DNA of 64,000 nucleotides, from positions 153,722 to 217,721 of the forward strand of contig JAOALB010000019.1 of the NCBI GenBank assembly GCA_025331125.1, written 5' to 3'. This document shows positions 23,354 through 36,112 of this stretch, one piece after another. Position numbers and translations under genes: made by a program. This DNA comes from Mycogone perniciosa. Lineage: Eukaryota > Ascomycota > Sordariomycetes > Hypocreales > Hypocreaceae. Under the pieces are notes generated by a model. It saw only the letters and a list, made by a program, of their open reading frames with translations. It was not told the origin of the DNA and did not search any database. Position 1 is the stretch's first letter; each line of letters starts with the position of its first letter.

Positions 23354-26144
23354 ATGGCAACCGTATCCAAAACGTTTGCCCTCCATGGGGCGCACACCGC
23401 GGGCATCTTTGCCGACATGACGGTCGACGGGCCCGTCATCGGAACGCTGGTCGCCATTGTTGACCGGGCAAAGAATCTGCCAAATCGCAAGACCATTGGC
23501 AAACAGGATCCCTACTGTGCTGCAAGACTGGGAAAGGAGGCCAAGAAGACCGCAACCGACATTCGAGGAGGGCAGACGCCGAAATGGTAAGCCAATCCCG
23601 GCCGGTCCCGGTACTTGATGACAGGGAACTGATCAATCTGCGTTTAGGGACCAAGAGCTGCGGTTTACCGTCCACGACTCGGCCGACTACTATCAGCTGA
23701 AGATATCCGTCTTTACCGATGACAAGAAGACAGATCTCATTGGCGAAGCTTGGATTGATCTCAAGAATATCATCATTTTTGGCGGCGGTCAGAGTGACAT
23801 GTGGCAAACGTTAACGTGCCGCGGCAAGTATGCGGGGGAGATTCGGCTCGAGATCACCTACTACGACCAACGACCCAAACCCGAGAAGCCTGTCGTAAAG
23901 GCCAGACAATCGATTGGTGGTGAGCAAGAAGGGGGCTCACCTGTCAAGCGAAAGGACCCATTGAAAAGACGGCCTCTGCCAACCGATCCCGTCACTGGCG
24001 AGACACCCGCAACAGCTTCATCTGAACACCAAACACCTCCCCGATCCCATGTCAAACAGCAACATTCACACTCGGGATATGCCTCGAATCAAGCACCTCA
24101 GCAATCTGCAGACTACAGCACTCAACCGCCACAGGGAAGTCGTCAACAACATGCTGACCCGTACTCCCCATCGCATCAATCAGGTGCACAGGGGTATCCA
24201 TCCGGTCGCGTAGAGGGACCTCGCCAACCTCGCAAGTCAGCAAGAGATTCCTCCGATAATCTCACACGGCCTCACGAGGATAGGAGTTATAGTCAAAAGA
24301 TCGCTGTCTCGCCATACAAGCAGTCGGATCCCCAGGGCGGGGAATACTCACAGGCGACCGAACCCTATGAGATGACTTCGAGAGAGGATCTTAGGCAATA
24401 TTCCCCTCATGGAAATGCGCGCCAGGCACCTCCACCTCCACCAGCTCACAGGTCAAGGCATAGTGGAAGTCGGGAGTCATTGCATGGAAACAGCTTTGAC
24501 ACATCGCCGCAAAAAGGAACACCACCTGCCTCTATGAGATACGATGTCTTGAAGAATGAGGCCCACAGGCACTCTACGCAAACTTACCCCGGCCGTCCAG
24601 CGTTCCAAGCCTACAACCCAGCGCAGCAGGTTGCGAATTCTGCTTCCGCCCAAAATGCAATTGCCTACGAGTCCCATTCGTCGAGGCGTCAGTCGTATGA
24701 GGCGTACGACCCTCATCATCGCTCCATGCAACCGACCGTGGAGGATGTACCTGAGTCTCCAACTGGTTCATTGAAGAATAACTATCGGCGTACCAGCTCG
24801 AGACTGCGTCTACAGGACGAGATGGGGTATGACAATGGTCCAATCCCGGCCCAGACAGGCCTGAGCCGGTCTCCCGGTGCGTCTGCCGGTTATATGGGAC
24901 ATTCCCCTCGGCAAAGCCAGATGTTCTATCAAGATCAAGCGGGCCATCCGACTTCAGTATCACCCGTGTCTGCCAGGGACTATACAACCAGCCCTGGAGA
25001 GATATCCCACCATTCAAACAGCAGTCAGAGTCAACGACCCCCCCGTCAGCATCGTGAACATGAAACGACGTACATCCAAAGTTCGTCAAGCTATAGTCTT
25101 CCTGCCTTACCTCCATCTCTGGCCCCAGGTGTTGATCCCAACCAGACCCAGGAGATTTCCATCAGGGGTTATGAAGACCGTCGCTATGAAAGCCGGTACA
25201 ACAGTCAGCCCGTAGCTATACCGACTCGAGATCGTCAGAGAAGTGAGCCGCTGCCTCTTTCGTACGAGCCGGCTCCCGGCACCTCACCGCAAGCATATCC
25301 TCATCAGTCATACGACAGGCGGAGATCGGGTGTGACGTACTCTAACAGCCAGGAGCATATGTCAAGGCATCGAAATGCATCCCCTAACCCGCCCCCAAGA
25401 CAGGAGCATACAATCCGGCGAAAGTCAGTCAGCCCGGCTCCCCCACCGACAGATAATAGGCGACTGTCAGATATCCCCTTTAGTCCTGATTCGTATGACG
25501 CCTATAACCCCTCTTCCCATGATGGAACACCAGGGCTGGATCAACCTGATCCGAATGCGAAAATTGTCACACATGATGGCCGAGAAGTAGACCCTTCAGA
25601 CCATCTTCCAGTAGAATCGTGGGCTCCTGAGCCCGAGCCAAAGCAGGTACAGGCCCCTCCAGAAACTCGTCCGAGACTGTCCGGAGCTCAACCGATGCCT
25701 CCAAGTGGTCGACGAGCTCTTCGGGTTAGAGCCCAACCTTCTGCGGTACCTACTCCTCAGTCTTATGGCTACCAGGAGGATCCTCGCACTCCTCCTGGTT
25801 CAGGTACCACCGCGAGAGGTCGCCTGCAAAAGAAGCACCGTGCCTCTATGGGGCCTTCACCGTCGGCTTCGAGTCCACTGTTGCCGATTTCTCCAGACAA
25901 CTTCCAGGATAGACCGAGTCAATATACTCCGACTCGACCCTCACGTGCAGGCACGTGGGACTATTCCAATGAGAACTATTCCCCTCACTATCATGGTGGT
26001 GCTCATGGCCCGGCCATTCCGGCCAAGGTACCACTTCCTATCATGAGCGGCGCAAATGGAGGGCCCGAGGAGATGGCTTTGATGGAAGAAATGCAGAAGA
26101 TTGATATTGGCACAGGAAGGTCTAGACGAAGGGGCGGATATTAA
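23354..26144 (+). CDS. C2-domain protein with long disordered Pro/Ser-rich tail (Inn1/Fic1-like)
   Basis: Two exons, 23354-23586 and 23648-26144, give 909 residues. Residues ~20-145 form a C2 domain (IGTLVAIVDRAKNLPNRK, then GKQDPYCAARLGKEAKKTAT, DQELRFTVHDSADYYQLKIS and LIGEAWIDLKNII). The exon join falls inside it, at PKW-DQE. The remaining ~760 residues are low-complexity, rich in Pro, Ser, Gln, Tyr and Arg, with many short PxxP sites that could bind SH3 domains, and end in a basic GTGRSRRRGGY. This architecture resembles the cytokinesis proteins Inn1 (S. cerevisiae) and Fic1 (S. pombe), whose C2 domain acts at the ingressing membrane and whose tail binds SH3 partners such as Cyk3 and Hof1/Cdc15. 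The function is by architecture; other fungal C2 proteins are possible. Confidence 0.75.
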
Positions 26145-26598
26145 AGACATGTCATGTACACTATGGGGGACTCACTGGATGGATGGGGATGGCGTTTTCT
26201 GGTTTCCAACCGCCTGGTTTATGACGCGGAGATTTGATCATGTTGATGGCGTCACGCATACAATAATTGCATACGAGAGCTGCATTAAGTTATGGACTAT
26301 TAGTACATGAAATTGAAATATTGACATGAATTCGCTCCCTGAATTGACATAGATAGATATAGTAGATACTATATAATACTCCGTATGTACTTCGTATTGA
26401 ATGATAACTCGAGCAGTTCATACTAGTCCGTAAACGGAATAGTGCCATCCGCCCCGCGGTGCCAATTCCGCGACCTGCCACCCTCAGATCTTATCTCCAG
26501 AAAAAAAAAACTATCACCAAAGCTCCAACCATTGGAACACTTCACGCAGGACATTGTACCACAACAACATTCTCACGACAAAGCATTGACAATCGACA
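26145..26598. other. Intergenic, no gene seen
   Basis: 3' flank of the C2 gene and promoter of UTP15. Contains ATACTCCGTATGTACTTCGTAT near 26373, a mixed copy of the dispersed motif. Confidence 0.6.
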
Positions 26599-28185
26599 AT
26601 GGCAGCACAGGTGGCTCCTCTGCCGCAGGTCAAGCTGCCCTCTGGGCCGACTCCCTTCACGGCCGAGCAGCGCTACTGGCAGTCCTTCAAGAACCAGCTT
26701 CTCATCCCCTCGCCGACAAACTTCCCTGTCACGCACGTGTCCTACAGCAGCGAGAGCTTTGCCGTCACCACGGGCACGCGTGTGCAGATCTACTCGAACC
26801 GCACGCGCAAGCTCCTCAAGACCATCACGCGCTTCGGCGACATTGCGCGCAGCGGAGAGATCCGCAAGGACGGCCGCGTGCTGGTTGCGGGCGACGACAC
26901 GGGCAGGATACAGGTCTTTGATGTCAACTCTAGGGCGATTTTGAGGACGTGGCTGGAGCATAAGCAGCCGGTTTGGACGACCAAGTTTTCGCCGACGGAG
27001 CTTACGACTGTGTTGAGCACGAGCGATGATAGGACTGTGAGGCTGTGGGATCTTCCGAGCAATGAGCCGACGGCGACGTTTGTGGGCCATGCGGATTACG
27101 TGCGGTCGGGAAGCTTTATGCCGGGCACCATGTCGAATATGGTGATTTCTGGAAGTTACGATTCGACTGTGAAGCTCTGGGATCCGAGGACGGGAAGCAA
27201 CTCGGCTGTCATGACCTTCAAGCATGCTGCCCCAGTGGAGGACGTCCTCCCACTGCCATCTGGAACGACAGTCCTGGCCGCCGCAGGAAGCGCCGTCAGT
27301 GTGCTCGACCTCGTCGCAGCGCGGCCGCTGCACCTCATTACCAACCACCAAAAGACCGTCACGTCCCTCAGCCTCGCCTCCAACGGCCGCCGCGTCGTTA
27401 CTGGCAGTCTTGAAGGCCACGTCAAGGTCTTCGAAACAACAGGATGGAACGTCGTCAACAGCACCAAGTACCCATCCCCTATTCTCTCTGTCCAAGTCAT
27501 CCCCTCCAGCGACACCTCCGAGGCTATCGATCGTCACCTCGCTGTCGGCATGCAGTCCGGCGTACTCAGCATCCGCACCCGCCTCACAGGACCCGAGGCC
27601 CAGCGCGAGCGCGAGCGTGAGAAGGAAATGACTGCCCTGGTCAGCGGCACCATCGACAGCCTCGACGCAAAGAAGCAGAAGCGCAAGCGCCGTGTCGCTG
27701 CATCCAAACGCCTCGACATGCTCGGTGAAAGCGCAGACGTCGTCATCGCCAACGAGGGCCGTCTAAGCAGGAAGAAGGAACGGCCCTGGCAAGCCGATCT
27801 ACGACACGCGCGCTACGCCCGCGCTCTGGACCAGGTTGTGGATAGATCATCCAGCGAATACGGCCCCCTTAATGTCCTCACCCTCCTCCTTGCCCTACGA
27901 CATCGCAGCGCCATCAGGGACGCACTTGAGAACCGAGACGAGCAGAGCGTCCAGCCTATATTGAAATGGATATGCGGGCACATCTGTGATCCGCGCTACG
28001 TGAGCATCTGCGTCGAAGTTGGCGTACACCTCCTAGACTTATACGGCGAATTCGTCGGCGCCTCGGCAGAGCTCCAGCAAGGCTTCAGAATCCTACACAG
28101 AAGAGTCAAAGTCGAGGTAGAGAGAGCACAGGTAGCGTGCCAGAGCGGGGGCATGCTCGAGAGCTTGACGCTAGGGGCGATGTAA
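26599..28185 (+). CDS. UTP15: UTP15, U3 snoRNP-associated WD40 protein
   Basis: Intronless, 528 residues, the normal length. It is a subunit of the t-UTP/UTP-A complex of the small-subunit processome in the nucleolus, needed for pre-rRNA transcription and 18S processing. The start contains the family-specific TAEQRYWQSFKNQLLIPSPT and VTHVSYSS. WD40 repeats follow (DTGRIQVFDVNSRAILRTW, TTVLSTSDDRTVRLWDLPS, VISGSYDSTVKLWDPRTG, RRVVTGSLEGHVKVFETTG). After the propeller comes the UTP15 C-terminal helical domain (RHARYARALDQVVD, LNVLTLLLALRHRSAIRDAL, QPILKWICGHICDPRYVSIC). The 3' end shows A-rich and G-rich runs directly after the stop. Confidence 0.93.
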   Translation: MAAQVAPLPQVKLPSGPTPFTAEQRYWQSFKNQLLIPSPTNFPVTHVSYSSESFAVTTGTRVQIYSNRTRKLLKTITRFGDIARSGEIRKDGRVLVAGDDTGRIQVFDVNSRAILRTWLEHKQPVWTTKFSPTELTTVLSTSDDRTVRLWDLPSNEPTATFVGHADYVRSGSFMPGTMSNMVISGSYDSTVKLWDPRTGSNSAVMTFKHAAPVEDVLPLPSGTTVLAAAGSAVSVLDLVAARPLHLITNHQKTVTSLSLASNGRRVVTGSLEGHVKVFETTGWNVVNSTKYPSPILSVQVIPSSDTSEAIDRHLAVGMQSGVLSIRTRLTGPEAQREREREKEMTALVSGTIDSLDAKKQKRKRRVAASKRLDMLGESADVVIANEGRLSRKKERPWQADLRHARYARALDQVVDRSSSEYGPLNVLTLLLALRHRSAIRDALENRDEQSVQPILKWICGHICDPRYVSICVEVGVHLLDLYGEFVGASAELQQGFRILHRRVKVEVERAQVACQSGGMLESLTLGAM

Positions 28186-29058
28186 AAAAAAGGGGGGGAC
28201 TTTTCTCTCCATCATTATCATCGACCTAGCAAAAGGGGGGTGGGAGTTTCTAACTGCATCTGGAGGTTTTCCGGCGTTCTGGCGAATGCAATCTATGGTT
28301 AGTTTATTTTTGGATTGGAGGCACTTCTACCATTGACATTAACGGGATGTAGAGAAAAGTTTCTGCGTTGGAGGATCATGTATCGATCAGGATTCGACGG
28401 TGTTGGAGGAAGTCTAACTCCATATTGGCCCGCGAAACAAATACACCAACACACCATGTTTTGTGAAGTTGGTTACGTCTGTCCCGTCTCCTAACTTTAC
28501 GGCATGTGTTTCAAATATTAATGAAAGAAATACATCCTATTCCTTGTCCCAGCTGGCATTTCCAACGTGACATTCGAGAGGCCTTGGCAGCCCTTTTTGG
28601 CATCCCCCCATCAGTGTTGGCTTATGCTGATATGCTGAAGAAATATAGCACGACCAACAAGCGTCATCTCCATCATTTATCATAAATTATTGGGCATCTA
28701 TCTTAAGGATTAAGGTCCGTAATTGGGCCACAGGCTCATCTTGTAACACTCTAGGCGGATCTGTGTACAGCCCCCGTCGGCCGCCCACATGAAACCCCTC
28801 AAGCAAGGCCTGACAGCTTCAGTAAAAATTAGGCAACAGCTGGTTTGTACCAAGTTTCCTGCAGGAGGCCATCAGGCGTTGCTGGCTGTTTGGGGGTTGC
28901 TTCGGTGAAATGGGGAGGCGGTCTTCATTCACTTATTTTCCGTTTGCAAGTCTCTATATTTTGCATTTCTTTTTCCTCCTTCTTGCCACCTGACAGACCA
29001 TCCTTCAGGTTTTTGAAGTATCCAAAACTCTTTAGTGATTGCCTCGGACCATATAACC
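28186..29058. other. Intergenic, no gene seen
   Basis: 3' flank of UTP15 and promoter or leader of the helicase gene, with CT-rich sequence in the last 100 bp. No supported ORF or RNA gene. Confidence 0.6.
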
Positions 29059-32000
29059 ATGGCTGCCAATAAGGAGGAGCTCTCCTCTTGGTATGCTCAC
29101 ACGCGCCCTCACACGGTCGACCTTGTCGGTGACATCGCTGGTCGCGAGCCCTTCATTATCCATGGCGAGTCATTGATTCGATACTGCCTGGAAGAGTCTC
29201 GAGTGAATTTTCAGGGTGAGCCACCACAGCCCCCTTGGGGTACGTCCAATTGCTGACACCCTGCAGATGGATTCCAGATCCTGCATGCTGTATATGCAGT
29301 CGAACGATTCCTGAATAACCTACACAAAAGAGGTTGCGACTTTGATATTGTATTCTTTCGCAATCTGAGAGACCTCTGCGTCCCATCGGGCTCTGATAAC
29401 CCGTATAAACATCAGCTGACGAGAACGATCATTTTTTGTCATCTCGCGAGACATGCTGATGAGTGTGCAAAGAACGGCACCAGAGCAGCCGTCTGTGAAT
29501 TCGACTCTCCCAAGAGCCAGGAGTTCGTGGAGTATCTGCGGCACTTACCGATTCACTTTATCCTATGCCACGAAGGTGACGATGATGACACGAATGACAC
29601 GATCCAGCTGCGCTGTATGATATACAATTTTATATCAAGTGGCAAGAACGTCGCCATAATCAACTGGATTCAATGGAAGAGTTCCAAGGTCAGTCCTGTG
29701 GTCGCCATGTGTCTCCAGTCGTCTCATGCTTAGCTTATTCCTAGGTATTCGCCCCGTTGTTGAGCAGGTCATCTGATGGCTTTCTTCCACTGCGAATCAA
29801 AGAAGTCTTTGACTCGCCTTTTGCCCCCCTTTCGGAGAATGGGCACGTTCCTCCTCCTTCTGTGTTCGACTCTTCCGGCTTGTCGATGCGGGAGCGTATG
29901 GGCATTATGGCCTGTCGATACATACTTGAGAGAAAATCTGTGGAAGGCTGTCCAGTGAGTGGAAAAGTGGAGGAGAACATCCAAGCATTTTTACTTCACC
30001 TTGCTGTTCTGAAGAATTGCACCCTGCTTGAGCGCCAACGTTGGATTAATCCGGAGTCTTGTCCTGGCACTTCTGGAGATGGCGTCTTCCTCCGCCAAGT
30101 TGCGGAAACTTCGTTGGCCCTATTGGAAAGCCATGAGATGATTGAGAGGAGCCCTGACAACGCAGATTGGGATCTTTATGACCCAATTGACGGGTTCGTG
30201 TATGCTTCTATGCTAAAGAAGCTGCGTATGAAAGAGCCGGTTCCCCCGCAAGTCGTCGAGTTGTGGAAATCTTTGTGGGCCACTCTGCGCACTGGAATCG
30301 AGAAAACTCTTCAAGATGACCTTCCCCTGACTGACGAGCCATACAACGATGTGTCGACGGCACCTTCATCCGTGCATGTGTCTGCGCCGTCGGCTTTACG
30401 GTTTAGTCATCCCGTCTTAGACGAGTTCTTGGAGGATATCAAACTAGAAGAGAGGCGAGAAAGTCGAAACGCGACTTCGGACTTGGTCTTCGAGGACTTG
30501 CATCATTGGCACAATACCAAGCTTCTAATTTCCCACGAGAAACTCTACAAACCAGGCTTTTTTGCAAGAAAACGCAATCAAAAGCTGTTGGCAGATATTG
30601 TCGCATATTCCGCAAGTTTGACAAACGCACGCGGCAAGCTCATTGATCCTGAGACGGTAGTGGTGAAAAGGGGTCATGCGTCAAAAGGCGCCAAGGGCAA
30701 GCCTGCTGCGACTCATAGCAAAGAGTCCAAGAATAAATCCAAAAAAGAAAGCAACAAAGGCAACAAGAAAGGTGGTAGGGAGAGTGCGCTCAAGGCTGCT
30801 CATGAAATTCAAGAGCGCAAGGCATTAGACAAGCGGGACAAGATCAATGCCTTCTGGAATGTGACTTGCCAAGAGATTGAGAAGGACCACAGCACTGTCA
30901 ACCGATATACAAAGACAATTAGCTTTCTGCTTGGCCGCTCTCAAGCCGATGTTGATGTGCTTGGATCTGAGATTTATCTGTACTTGAGCCATCTCCTCGG
31001 ACAGCTGTGGGCGAAAAGCCGGGTGAACCTGGACAAGAAGTCCCGTGCTGGTAAGAAGCAATTTCCTCAATGGAAATATGAACGAGGCTAACTTCAAAAT
31101 TAATAGGGCTATATCTCATCGCGTTGATTTGGAAATGGCTGCAAAAAATCTCCGCGACTGGTGCCTCCAAGGCTGTGGTTCAGGCAGTGGAGAAGCTCAC
31201 AACCTGCCTTCAGATGCCAGAGCTTCCCATTGCGATTGAAAGTCCGGCTGAGAAACTATGTTTCAGGTTTGACTACAATGCTGTCAAAGACGTGAAGGAA
31301 ATTGTTCAGGACCATCGTGCCTTGCAACTTGAATATGGAGGGCCGTATATGGAACGACGATTCGATTCCAAGCCTGACGATCGAGTTCCGTTCGAACCAG
31401 ACGCCTGGCAAAGGAAGGTTCTTGACTCGATCGACTCTAATAATAGCCTTCTTGTCGTTGCACCAACATCTGCAGGCAAAACATTCATCTCCTTCTATGC
31501 TATGAAGAAGGTGCTAGAAGAAAGCGATGACGGGGTGCTTGTGTATGTAGCCCCGACCAAAGCTCTTGTGAATCAGATCGCAGCCGAAATTGGGGCGCGG
31601 TTCTCCAAGTCTTACCATAACCAGGAAGGCAAATCCGTTTGGGCCATCTACACCCGAGACTACCGCATTCAAAACCCAACCGGGTGCCAGGTGTTAGTCA
31701 CCGTTCCGCATATGTTGCAAATTATGCTTTTGGCACCGACAAATGCCAAAGGCAAGAATGCCTGGTCAAGACGCACCAAGAGGATCATCTTTGACGAAGT
31801 TCATTGCATCGGCCAGACTGAAGATGGTGTCGTCTGGGAGCAGCTGCTTCTATTGGCACCATGCCCCATCATCGCTCTCTCAGCGACTATCGGCAATCCC
31901 GAGGCCTTCCGCGAATGGTTGTCTTTGGTTCAAGAACGAAAGGGGCAAAAGTTGGACATGGTGGTCCACACAGCTCGCTATTCTGACCTCCGAAAGTTCA

Positions 32001-34541
32001 TCTATGAACCACGAAAACAGGAGCCATTCCAGGGGTTTTGCAGCGAGAAGATGATACCCGTGCCCGGTTTGGATGAAGGCGATGTTTCTCATCCCAACTT
32101 CAAATTTGTGCACCCTGTGGCTGCTCTCACAGATAGGTAAGTGTAATTTGCAATTCATTGCAGGGAAGAATGGAGACTAACATTCCTAGGAATTGCACCG
32201 CACTTGACGACGTCTCTTTAGAGGCACGAGACTGTCTGAGTCTTTGGACCGGCATGAGAAAAGTTTTGCCTAGCGAGGAACTGTCTGAGTTTGATGCTCT
32301 TAATCCCTCCAACTCATTGCCCGACATCATTGCAAAATCCGATGTCCTCCAATGGGAGATGAAATTGAAACAAGCACTCCGACGAACCATTGAGTCTGAA
32401 AAATCCACCTTTCAGGATACACAAAAGATACTGGAGGTACCGTCGAACCAGGGGGGCTTCAATATTTCCCGATCTAGGAACCGATGGAAAACCTGTTTAA
32501 ATTAGCCTCGGATCTCTATAGCCTGGATTCTCTGCCCGCCTTGGTATTTCACTATGACACTCATGGTTGTGAAAAAGCTGTGCAGTACATGTTCAAGAAG
32601 CTTGAATATGTTGAGGACAAGTGGAAAAAGAAGTCTCCAGCGTGGACTCGTAAACTGGAAGAATATGAGTCGTGGAAGGTTTTCAGGAACACTCAGTCAA
32701 AAAAGAAGATTATCCCCCGAAGGAAGAATACAGACGACAACTCTGAGAGGTTTTCCAAGTTGGACTTGACGCGGGAGGAAGCAGACGTCGAGGCCAGCCC
32801 GTGGGAAAGCTTTGATCCCGATGCCCCTTTAAGCCAGTTCAGCTTCGCCGACGTAACAAAGATGCAAGCATCGGAAGTGGAAGAGTTCATCGCACCACTG
32901 GAGGGCTGGGTAAGTCCTTGGTTGTCAGATGCGCTTCGACGTGGTCTCGGCGTTCACCATGCCGGAATGAATCGACAATATCGCCAAGTGTATGTTCTTC
33001 CCATTCAAACCAAGAGATGGTAATTGTTTGACTAACAAAACCACAGTGTGGAGATTCTGTTTCGAAGAGGATATCTGCGGTTGGTCGTCGCCACGGGTAC
33101 CCTTGCCCTTGGCATCAACATGCCTTGCAAGACGGTGGTTTTCCACTGCGATTCTATCTTTCTCACGGCACAAAACTATCGGCAGGCTTCAGGTCGTGCA
33201 GGACGCCGAGATTTTGATCTTCTTGGTAACGTTGTCTTCAATGGGATCCCCAGAGATCGAGTATACGAGATTATGTCTGCACGGCTGCCAGGCCTGAACG
33301 GCCAGTTTCCCATCTCCGCGACTCTCGTCCTTCGACTTCTCAGCCTGCTGCATGGGACTGAGAATTGTGACTTTGCCGTTGGAATGGTGCAAGCTCTGTT
33401 ATCGCAAACTCGTCTGTATCTGGGCGGGCCGGAATCGGCGATGTCAGTCAAACACCATCTCCGGTTCTCGATTGAGTACTTGAGAAGGCAGCACTTACTC
33501 TCCGCAGAAGGCGCCCCAATCAACTTCTCCGGTCTAGTTGGCCATCTGTACTTTACAGAAAACGCTGTTTTTGCGTTCCACTCATTGCTGAAGGGTGGAT
33601 ACTTTCATCGGATCTGCGCGAGGATTGACAAGAATCCAGAGGGAGTGTTACTGGAAATGATGCTGGTCCTTAGTCACCTGTTCAACCGCATTCCTGTCCA
33701 ACGGAACCGGATAACAGTTGAAGTAGCTCACAGGTCGTCTTCTGTCGTGTTTCTTCCACGTCTCCCACCACAAGCCGAGGAATTGCTTGTCCTGCATAAC
33801 AAAGAAACGCTATCTATTTTCAAGGGATACGTGCAGTCGTATATTGGCCATAACCTCGCCAGCAAGTTGGACCGGATGCTGCCGTTCACCAAAACCGCTG
33901 TTGGGCCAGAAAAGCCCACCGGCAGGATGTCTTCGCGTCATGAATCACACACTACGATTCGGTCTCCGTTCGTGGCCTTGTCAGGGTTTACAGATGACTT
34001 CCAGACGATCCATGAGCTGTGCGAAACGGTCCGTGGCAGCGTTTTCATGGAAGAATCTGCCATCCCGTACATCCCCGTCTGGCCTCGTGATACGAACGTC
34101 GAGCTTAACGCATACGTGTATGATTTCTTTAAGCACGGTAGCCTGTATGTCCTGGTCAGAGACAATGGCATCAAGCGTGGTAATGTGTGGTTCCTTCTCC
34201 AGGACTTTTCTCGCACCCTGTCCTCCATTGTTTCCAGTTTAGAAATCCTCATTGGTGCAGATGAGATGGACAGTGGCGATGACTTTCAGGATGATGAGGT
34301 GGCTCCTGACGAATTACCAGCCAATACTAAGGCAAACGACAGTGCAGCAGATGGCCAAGATAATGCCGAGGATTCTGATTCAAAAGAAGCGGCGTCTTTT
34401 GTCTCCGACTGGGACAGTAGTCAAGATGAGATTGATTCCATCCCGGCCTGGCAAAAGGAAGGTGGTTTGTGCCAGGTTCTGAAGGCCTTCAAATTGCTGA
34501 GGGACGAGTTCAATACCAAGTTCCACAAGACTTGGGCATAA
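29059..34541 (+). CDS. DDX60/Ski2-like DEAD/DEAH-box RNA helicase
   Basis: Seven exons, 29059-29215, 29267-29688, 29745-31050, 31107-32136, 32190-32436, 32478-32989 and 33047-34541, encode 1,722 residues, matching the size of DDX60-type proteins. Every join keeps frame (for example NFQ-DGF, SSK-VFAP, RAG-LYLIA, TDR-NCTA, ILE-EPMEN, YRQ-VVEILF). Helicase core: Walker A APTSAGKT at about residue 745, DEVH box (FDEVHCIG) near 858, LSATIGN near 886, ATGTLALGINMPCKTVVF near 1242 and QASGRAGRRDFD near 1270. The ~600-residue N-terminal region resembles the DDX60 N-terminal domain, and a Lys-rich segment (SKNKSKKESNKGNKKGG) precedes the core. Animal DDX60 is linked to RNA decay and antiviral signalling. 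The role of fungal members is unknown; RNA surveillance is a reasonable guess. Confidence 0.88.
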
Positions 34542-35551
34542 GGATGTATGAATGGATGACCAAGGTTGGAGAAGTGGACTGGCGGTTATGGATAGTCTGT
34601 TGATTGGGGGACAGTACATCAACATGTAAGGGAAGTAAGATCTCGAGTGGCCGAGGTCAAGAATTCCAGATCTGAATACCTAGAAGTGTGCGAATGGTGA
34701 GGTGATGTTCTGAGAAGAAGCTCAACTGCCCGCTTTGTTTTGGGCATTGCCACCTGTCCCAACCTCAATCGAAGGAAGCGCCACCCAACACGAGTTTCTT
34801 CCTCTATCCTCTATGTAGATACAAAGCATTGGTGTACTGCTAAAGCTTCAATCAACCACTTTGACTCTCCAGAATGAGGCCGTTTATCATTCCCCACTTG
34901 TTTGGATCGAGATTCCGTGGCGGTACGAGTTGGGCATAGCCGAAAACGAGACAGCAAACAAAAGCCCTACAGCTTCATCACAGTGATTGCAGAATGACGA
35001 CAGAAAGCAGCCTTCATGTCTAGATCATGACGAACTCGACCAGGCGATCCATCCAAAATCAGCCAAATGCAACATATACGTAGCCGCATTAAGTCCGACT
35101 GCCAAAGAAAAAAGAAGAAAAAACTTGGAACGCTAGGCATTAATTCCCAGAATTATAGCCGTTTCATAGGCCCCATGTCACACGAATGACAGCTTGCCCT
35201 CCCATTGCCACACTCCGGACCATCATGACCTCATCCATACGATATCATTTGAGTCGCTTGCTGGCACCTGGATGTCGTGAGCCAAGCGAGCCGGATCCGG
35301 TTCAAGGCCGCGATAACGTCAAACTGGCTTTTTGTGTGTAGCCACGTATGACGATGAGTATCGCCAATGGAGGCAATAGAGCAGGTAAATTGTAAATAAA
35401 TGCTGGACTGTCCGTCCGACACAAAAAAACAGTTCTAAAGCTGCTACCTCATACCTTGAGTCTCAGTGTTCTATACCTCACCACATTTCGCTCCAATTCG
35501 ACAAGTTCTCGTCAAACCCATTAACAGATCGTCAGGCGATATCTTCCAAGC
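34542..35551. other. Intergenic, no gene seen
   Basis: About 1 kb between the helicase and the MARVEL-like gene. A-rich run near 35105-35122. No coding or RNA gene recognised. Confidence 0.6.
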
Positions 35552-36112
35552 ATGGCTCTTGACCGCATCGTCAACATCATCCTCCGGGCAGCAGAGCTCG
35601 TCTTTGCTGCCATCGTCGCTGGCGTGACGGGAGAGTATCTACACAGAAACAACCACGCCTCGTCCTGGTCCCTCGGACGCTTCATATACGCTGAAGTCGT
35701 CGCAGCAATATCCATGTTCATTTCATTGATATGGCTTATTCCATTCTCGTGGTCCTTTGTCCACTGGCCCGTGGACATCTTCATCAGCATCTGCTGGTGG
35801 GTGGTCTTTGGCTTGCTTGTTAACGTGAGTACCGTCATTCTCTATACTTTTCCAGAGAGAGAATATCTGGTCTGACTCCTGAGATAGATGTTGGACGGAA
35901 GCTGTGGCGCTGTCTTCAACTGGGGCAATGTGCATCCCGTTCATGGAGATTCGTGCGGCAAGTTCAAGGCCAACATTGCCTTCTCATTCCTGTCAGCCCT
36001 TCTCTGGCTCGTCTCTGCCTTGCTTGGCATCTTTTGGGTTCGCAAGCGTCACGCAAAGGTCGATGGCGCCGGCCCTCATCGTCGCCGTTGGTACCGCCGA
36101 AGCGCCGTCTAA
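35552..36112 (+). CDS. MARVEL-like four-span membrane protein
   Basis: Two exons, 35552-35824 and 35888-36112, give 165 residues. Four hydrophobic segments can be seen: about 7-26 (IILRAAELVFAAIVAGVTG), 44-64 (YAEVVAAISMFISLIWLIPF), 72-90 (WPVDIFISICWWVVFGLLV) and 124-143 (AFSFLSALLWLVSALLGIFW). This is the layout of fungal MARVEL-domain proteins related to Nce102 and plasma-membrane organisers. Between spans three and four lies a short loop with CGAVFNW and GDSCGKF, the paired Cys often seen there. The basic tail (VRKRHAKVDGAGPHRRRW) is probably cytosolic. A role in eisosome or membrane compartment organisation is a family-level inference. Confidence 0.75.

Noticed and set aside
26542..27537. 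331-codon open frame antisense to UTP15
   Set aside because: Shadow of the GC-rich UTP15 coding frame. Arg/His-rich nonsense composition.
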